Under the pieces are notes generated by a model. That model made no database searches. It was not told where the DNA came from and was given only the letters and a program-made list of their open reading frames with translations. From positions 1-59,222 of the forward strand of contig JAQXOB010000024.1 of the NCBI GenBank assembly GCA_029098305.1: DNA of 59,222 nt, in the 5' to 3' direction. This stretch comes from Clostridia bacterium (GTDB lineage: Bacteria > Bacillota > Clostridia > Oscillospirales > Acutalibacteraceae). How positions within the stretch are numbered: the first letter of the stretch is position 1; each line of letters opens with the position of its first letter. Both the position numbers and the translations under genes were made by a program. This document shows, one piece after another, positions 55,217-59,222 of this stretch.

Positions 55217-55245
55217 TTGACTTTTATTTGTGAATTATGTATTAT
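55217..55245 (+). promoter_or_regulatory. Promoter of the calcineurin-like dockerin gene
   Basis: TTGACT (55217-55222), 17 bases, TATTAT (55240-55245). Confidence 0.65.
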
Positions 55246-55316
55246 ACTAGTAACGGTAGAATATCGTGGGTGTTTTGGCATCGCAGTTCTGCTTAATAAA
55301 CGAAAGGATGATTTAC

Positions 55317-57803
55317 ATGAGAAAAATTACAGGTAAAATTCTTGCAGCTATTCTTGCTATTATGATGGTAGCATCCATGTGCACAGTAGCTTATGCTTCA
55401 AGTATGGGAACCAACACAACCGATTACGGTCTGCGTTTTGACTCTGACGGAAAATTTAGAGTTTTACAAATCACTGATATGGAAGCAGGCGGAGCTCTTG
55501 GCAGTAAAACAAAAGAGCTTATCTCTCTTGCAATAAAGAGATACTCCCCTAACCTTATTTTGTTAACAGGTGACAACTCTAGCGGCACAAAGGGTGGTAC
55601 CAAGTATGTGCAGTATTTGGCTAGCCTACAAGAGGTTTTCGGAAATGTAAAAATTGCTGTTACTTTTGGTGAAACCGATAATATGTATGGAAGCGATTAT
55701 AACAGACAAACACAGTATGATGTGCTTAAAGAAGCTGGTATTATGGTTGATTTTGACAACAACTTCTCAAATATAGATCTTGTTGGTGTTGGTACAGGCT
55801 GTGTTCCGATTCAAAATCAGACAGGCACCGGCGTAGCATGGAACCTCGTATTGCTAGACTCCGGTGTTGCTCAAGGCACTGAAGGCTATGGCAAACCAGG
55901 CTACAGCGATGTTGCACCATATGTAAACGAACAAGGCTACAGTGATGTAGTTAAATGGTTTAGAGAAATGAACACTGCAGTTGCAGGTTATACAGCTAAT
56001 AATTCACTTGCTCCTACACTTTGCTTCCAGCATATTCCTCTTCAGGAGTTCTATAGCAGTGGTATTATAGCTCAATGTGATAGAAATGACTCCGGTGCTA
56101 TTAAGGCTGCCGCTAATACAGGTCACACAGACGGAGATTATTATTATAGAGCTAACTCTGATAATGAAACAGTTACAGGCTCTTATTCTACAGCTTGTAA
56201 ATGCTCAGCTTCTTCAACAATAGAGCTTTATAAGGCTTTTGCAGAAGAAGGTAATGTTAAAGGCGTTTTCTATGGCCATGACGAAACAAACACCATAGTT
56301 GGTGAAGGCACAGTTGTAGCAGATGCTAGAGCTTACTCACTTGTTCAGGGTTACACACCAACAGCTAAAAACGATGTTGATGATCCTGGGTTAAGATTAT
56401 TTGAGCTTTATGAGGATGGAACATACGATACAGAGATAGTTAGATATAAGACTATCAAAGAACAACAGACAACTGATAGGTATTTCTCTATGGATTCTGC
56501 TAGTGGTGCTGTAAAGTATATCAGTGAGATAGTAACTACATACGCAAGCAGCAGAACCGCTTGTGAAAACGCAATGCTCAGAAACGGCTATACAATGTAT
56601 GATTATGACCTCAACAAGGGTTCCGGCTCTGAAGACTATATCTTTATGGGATATAAAACTACAGACGATAAAAGCAAAGCTATCACAGGTATCAGATTCC
56701 AGATAGGTGGAAAGGGTACATCGCCACAAAATTCAATTAAATCTAAGGTTAACGGAGTTGAATGTGAGTTTGTTCCGGTGCGTGAAGCAGGTTCAACATC
56801 AGTTGGTGATCTTAACAAAGGTATCGGTGGCAAATACATATTTATGTATGTAACAAGAGATCCAAGCCAGACTCCAATTACAAACATACTTATTAACAAA
56901 ACAGAAAATCAGGGTGGTGGATATAAAGATGCTACCAGATTTGATGATGTTAACAAAACAGCCGAGCTTAACGCAGGAGTTAGTAAAGCTGATTACATTT
57001 ATGTTCACTATAAAACAACAGGTATCAATGTACAATATGAGCATGACAAGCTTGCATCTTTGGTATCTGAAATGAATAAGCTTGTACAGAGTGGCGCTGA
57101 TGTTTACACTAGCGAAACTATAGAAGCTTTGAGAGAAAAGGTAGAAGAAGCTCAGGTTATATTAGATTCTTACAAGGCATCACCATATAACTACGATTAT
57201 AACAAAACAGCAATCTATGCAGCCCTCAAGGCTATTAGAGAGGCACGTAACAATCTATCTGTTCATGTTTATTTTGATGCAAATGGCGGAAATATAGATG
57301 TAGAATACATTTTAGTTCCAATTGGTGTACAAAGATCTTATTCATTAAAGTTGAGTGATTTTGTACCAACAGGTGATTCGGCACTAGGCGAATTCCTTGG
57401 TTGGAGTACATCAAAGAATTCTGAGAGTGGCTACAAGGATGTAATCCAAATTTTGGGTAATACAACACTTTATGCTATCTGGTCCGGCGAGCCAACTTCC
57501 GGTGGCCAAGACTCTGAAATAGTAGTTGATACTGAAACAGAGACAGAAACAGAAACGGAAAGCGACATTGTCGTAGACCAAGAGCTTTATGGCGATGTAA
57601 ACTGTGACGGCAATGTAAATATGATGGATGTTACTTCTCTCCAGAAAATTTTGGCTCTTCTCTCAACTCATGAGTCTTATGGCGCTATGTCAATCATAAA
57701 CTCCGATTGCAATGGCGACGGCGATATAAACATGGTTGACGTTACACAAATTCAGAAGTATCTTGCAAAACTTGTTTCTGCACTAGGACCGGCACTTGGT
57801 TGA
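55317..57803 (+). CDS. Secreted calcineurin-like phosphoesterase, multidomain, with type I dockerin
   Basis: 828 residues from ATG 55317 (GAAAGGA upstream); signal peptide about 1-28. Order: calcineurin-like domain (about 40-365), a region with DLNKGSGSEDYIFMGYKTT and DLNKGIGGKYIFMYVT repeats (about 395-560), a FIVAR-like helical segment (about 575-650), an InlB-type B-repeat (about 655-725, VYFDANGG...LGWS...TLYAIW), a TETETETE linker, and a dockerin with two calcium loops (GDVNCDGNVNMMDVTSLQ, SDCNGDGDINMVDVTQIQ). Metal ligands are partly lost: D54-x-E56 for DxH, FGETDN for GNHD, GHDE for GHDH; GDN and QHIP remain. It probably attaches to a cohesin scaffold or surface. Confidence 0.92.
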   Translation: MRKITGKILAAILAIMMVASMCTVAYASSMGTNTTDYGLRFDSDGKFRVLQITDMEAGGALGSKTKELISLAIKRYSPNLILLTGDNSSGTKGGTKYVQYLASLQEVFGNVKIAVTFGETDNMYGSDYNRQTQYDVLKEAGIMVDFDNNFSNIDLVGVGTGCVPIQNQTGTGVAWNLVLLDSGVAQGTEGYGKPGYSDVAPYVNEQGYSDVVKWFREMNTAVAGYTANNSLAPTLCFQHIPLQEFYSSGIIAQCDRNDSGAIKAAANTGHTDGDYYYRANSDNETVTGSYSTACKCSASSTIELYKAFAEEGNVKGVFYGHDETNTIVGEGTVVADARAYSLVQGYTPTAKNDVDDPGLRLFELYEDGTYDTEIVRYKTIKEQQTTDRYFSMDSASGAVKYISEIVTTYASSRTACENAMLRNGYTMYDYDLNKGSGSEDYIFMGYKTTDDKSKAITGIRFQIGGKGTSPQNSIKSKVNGVECEFVPVREAGSTSVGDLNKGIGGKYIFMYVTRDPSQTPITNILINKTENQGGGYKDATRFDDVNKTAELNAGVSKADYIYVHYKTTGINVQYEHDKLASLVSEMNKLVQSGADVYTSETIEALREKVEEAQVILDSYKASPYNYDYNKTAIYAALKAIREARNNLSVHVYFDANGGNIDVEYILVPIGVQRSYSLKLSDFVPTGDSALGEFLGWSTSKNSESGYKDVIQILGNTTLYAIWSGEPTSGGQDSEIVVDTETETETETESDIVVDQELYGDVNCDGNVNMMDVTSLQKILALLSTHESYGAMSIINSDCNGDGDINMVDVTQIQKYLAKLVSALGPALG

Positions 57804-57845
57804 TAGGCTATCAAAATAGCAAAAATCGAATAACGTAAAAAAATA

Positions 57846-57891
57846 GGGGCTGTCGCTCATCCGTTTTTCGGATCTGCGACAGCTCCGTTTT
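57846..57891 (+). terminator. Terminator of the calcineurin-like dockerin gene
   Basis: GGGGCTGTCGC (57846-57856) pairs with GCGACAGCTCC (57876-57886) plus inner ATCCG/CGGAT, then a T run. Confidence 0.92.
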
Positions 57892-57946
57892 TGTCTTTCT
57901 CTATGGTTCTACTCCCAAAATCGTAAAAGTGTGATATAATAGAAGA

Positions 57947-58864
57947 TTGGAAACAAGAATAAGTGGATTGACAAAGTTATTTGAGCAATCAATAGGAATA
58001 GTAGAGCCGTGGTATATCAGAAGCATAGAAACACAGGGTGCGGAGTATGCTACATACATTTTCCCATTCATATGGGATGCTATGCTCCGTTTCCGCATGG
58101 GAGAAGAAAAATGGTCGGTATCCTCTCTGACGAACTACAAAATGGTGCGGTCAATGGCGTGGCTGTACCACAATACCAAGGATGCAGTCACTGAGTTTGC
58201 CAAGAAATACAACTGCGATCTCGCCCTTGCGGAAGAATATCTGAAAGTTGTTCGTGGCATCCGCAATCAGCAGCCATTCTATGTGACAGATGAGGACGGC
58301 GAGGAAACAGGCGAAGATGTTGCCTTTGACGATACATGGAACTATGCCGACATCCTCTGGAATGGTATACAGGCAGAAAAGGTGCAGCGGGCATTTGAAA
58401 AGCTGAACTACCGGGAACAGACTTTGCTTGAAAAGCGGCTGTCAATCTGCATGACCTGTGGACGTGTTGGTTCATGGAAGAACCGCCCCACCTTTGAAGA
58501 ACTGGCAGTTATGTTTGAGGGCAGCACAGCCAGCGGTGCAGAGCGAGCCTACCGGAAAGCGGTGGACAAGCTGACGGAGCTTCTGGTTGCCGAAGGTGCG
58601 CTCCATGCTGTCCGGCTGAAACAGAAATCCAAAACCAAGCGCAAAAAGAAAATCGCCACCGCAATCTACGAATATCAAACAGACTGCGATGGCGAATGGG
58701 GTGAGATTTCATTGGATTTTGAAAGCAGCACAGCAGAGATCATCCGACTTGCTGATTGGGACACGATGAAAACAAACCGCTTTGCGAACAAAGCGATAGC
58801 GTATCTTTTGAACTGTGAGAATGAGAAGTTGCCAAAAGAAACGATAACGGCTTTTAAGCTATAA
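57947..58864 (+). CDS. Sigma-70 region 4-type protein of mobile-element origin, possibly 5'-truncated
   Basis: 305 residues with a TTG start at 57947 and an in-frame stop at 57932-57934, so the frame cannot extend far upstream. No ribosome site precedes it and a TATAAT lies only 7 bases before, so either it is leaderless or its 5' end was lost. The N-terminal part (EPWYIRSIETQGAEYATYIFPFIW) and the helical middle (FEKLNYREQTLLEKRL, TFEELAVMF, ASGAERAYRKAVDKL, a region-4-like HTH) are typical of accessory sigma-like genes in Clostridia conjugative elements. It is clearly more GC-rich than the surroundings. Confidence 0.75.
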   Translation: METRISGLTKLFEQSIGIVEPWYIRSIETQGAEYATYIFPFIWDAMLRFRMGEEKWSVSSLTNYKMVRSMAWLYHNTKDAVTEFAKKYNCDLALAEEYLKVVRGIRNQQPFYVTDEDGEETGEDVAFDDTWNYADILWNGIQAEKVQRAFEKLNYREQTLLEKRLSICMTCGRVGSWKNRPTFEELAVMFEGSTASGAERAYRKAVDKLTELLVAEGALHAVRLKQKSKTKRKKKIATAIYEYQTDCDGEWGEISLDFESSTAEIIRLADWDTMKTNRFANKAIAYLLNCENEKLPKETITAFKL

Positions 58865-58873
58865 ATATATAGC

Positions 58874-58917
58874 AAAGCACGAGTATTCATCTGAAAATGA
58901 AGTAACACTCGTGCTTT
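58874..58917. terminator. Hairpin between the sigma-like gene and bioY
   Basis: AAAGCACGAGT (58874-58884) pairs perfectly with ACTCGTGCTTT (58907-58917). It lies between two convergent genes; T tracts are weak on both sides. Confidence 0.7.
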
Positions 58918-58972
58918 GTCTCTCATATGTGCAGTGTGGAATGCAATTCCAACGATATATCTTTATTAAACT

Positions 58973-59222
58973 TTATTGTAATTTCAGTACGGGGGATAAG
59001 CGTCGTGCCAAAGTCAATGCCAGTCCAAATTTAATTAGGTCAGGAATGATAAACGGTATTACGCACCAAGCAAGAACCATAGCAAGGCCTACGGCTCCAT
59101 TTGCCTGAGCGTAGACAATCATAAACCACACGGTTCCAAAAGAGTAACACACCGCTAAGCCAATAACCATAGCGAGGGTTTCTACCCACAGTTTTTTCCC
59201 TAAGAAATGGACAATCAGCCAG
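58973..59222 (-). CDS. bioY: BioY biotin transporter, C-terminal part (5' end outside window)
   Basis: The last 82 residues of a BioY protein, the substrate-binding membrane subunit of an ECF-type biotin importer. The frame is open to the window edge. Typical features: a segment FGTVWFMIVYAQANGAVG, then WCVIPFIIPDLIKFGLALTLARRL, the conserved end with the Asp-Leu-x-Lys of BioY. The ATG at about 59170 is internal. Confidence 0.9.
   Translation of the reverse strand, partial: WLIVHFLGKKLWVETLAMVIGLAVCYSFGTVWFMIVYAQANGAVGLAMVLAWCVIPFIIPDLIKFGLALTLARRLSPVLKLQ

Overview
The window looks like chromosome from a low-GC, spore-forming, anaerobic Clostridia, most likely a gut Oscillospirales/Ruminococcaceae-type organism. 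Support comes from three sporulation genes (yunB, yabP, yabQ), two secreted proteins with type I dockerins, a sodium-type V-ATPase, xanthine dehydrogenase subunits, NAD(P)-type glutamate dehydrogenase, and Clostridia-style promoters and terminators. There is no rRNA operon and no CRISPR array.

Layout. (1) 1-10062: the right part of a nonribosomal peptide operon. It has a left-truncated A-PCP-C protein, a SIR2-like gene broken by a 34-bp tandem duplication, an A-PCP-reductase protein, a small membrane protein, an AMP ligase, a free carrier protein and an Sfp-type phosphopantetheinyl transferase. Together they predict an acylated peptide released reductively as an aldehyde or alcohol. (2) 10065-15159: a TnpV relic with hairpin-rich DNA, a membrane acyltransferase, yunB, a dockerin-bearing papain-like protease and a small membrane protein. 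(3) 15181-19686: prfB, a Gx-transporter/NusG-domain-II pair, a DMT transporter and enolase. (4) 19876-28855: a complete V-ATPase operon in Enterococcus hirae order (ntpF-I-K-E-C-G-A-B-D) with sodium-type ligands in the K ring. (5) 29081-33056: yebC, four tRNAs, a branched palindromic repeat and a three-gene orphan island (DUF4275-like, unknown, DUF4304-like).

(6) 33205-37285: xanthine dehydrogenase xdhABC with a ModE/LysR-type winged-helix protein. (7) 37291-41919: protein tyrosine phosphatase, polA, an ImmA/ImmR pair running into polA, and two divergent small genes, one sigma-region-4-like. (8) 41960-43058: tRNA-Ser and an orphan gene between two more copies of the palindromic repeat. (9) 43088-47505: purine permease, glutamate dehydrogenase, and infC-rpmI-rplT with an ATT start and a leader hairpin. 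(10) 47618-57891: a lipoprotein of metallo-beta-lactamase fold, GtrA, glyS, nfo, yabQ/yabP, tRNA-Met/Glu, murT with a gatD-like gene that lacks its catalytic residues, and a calcineurin-like dockerin protein. (11) 57947-59222: a more GC-rich sigma-like ORF typical of mobile elements, and the end of bioY.

Most worth a second look: the three-copy branched palindromic repeat that begins at tRNA terminators; the SIR2 gene sitting exactly at a C/A domain junction of an NRPS and inactivated by a 34-bp duplication; the ImmR-ImmA-PolA arrangement; and the GatD homologue without its nucleophile. Coordinates and translations were read by eye. Family names come from motif recognition, not from any search.
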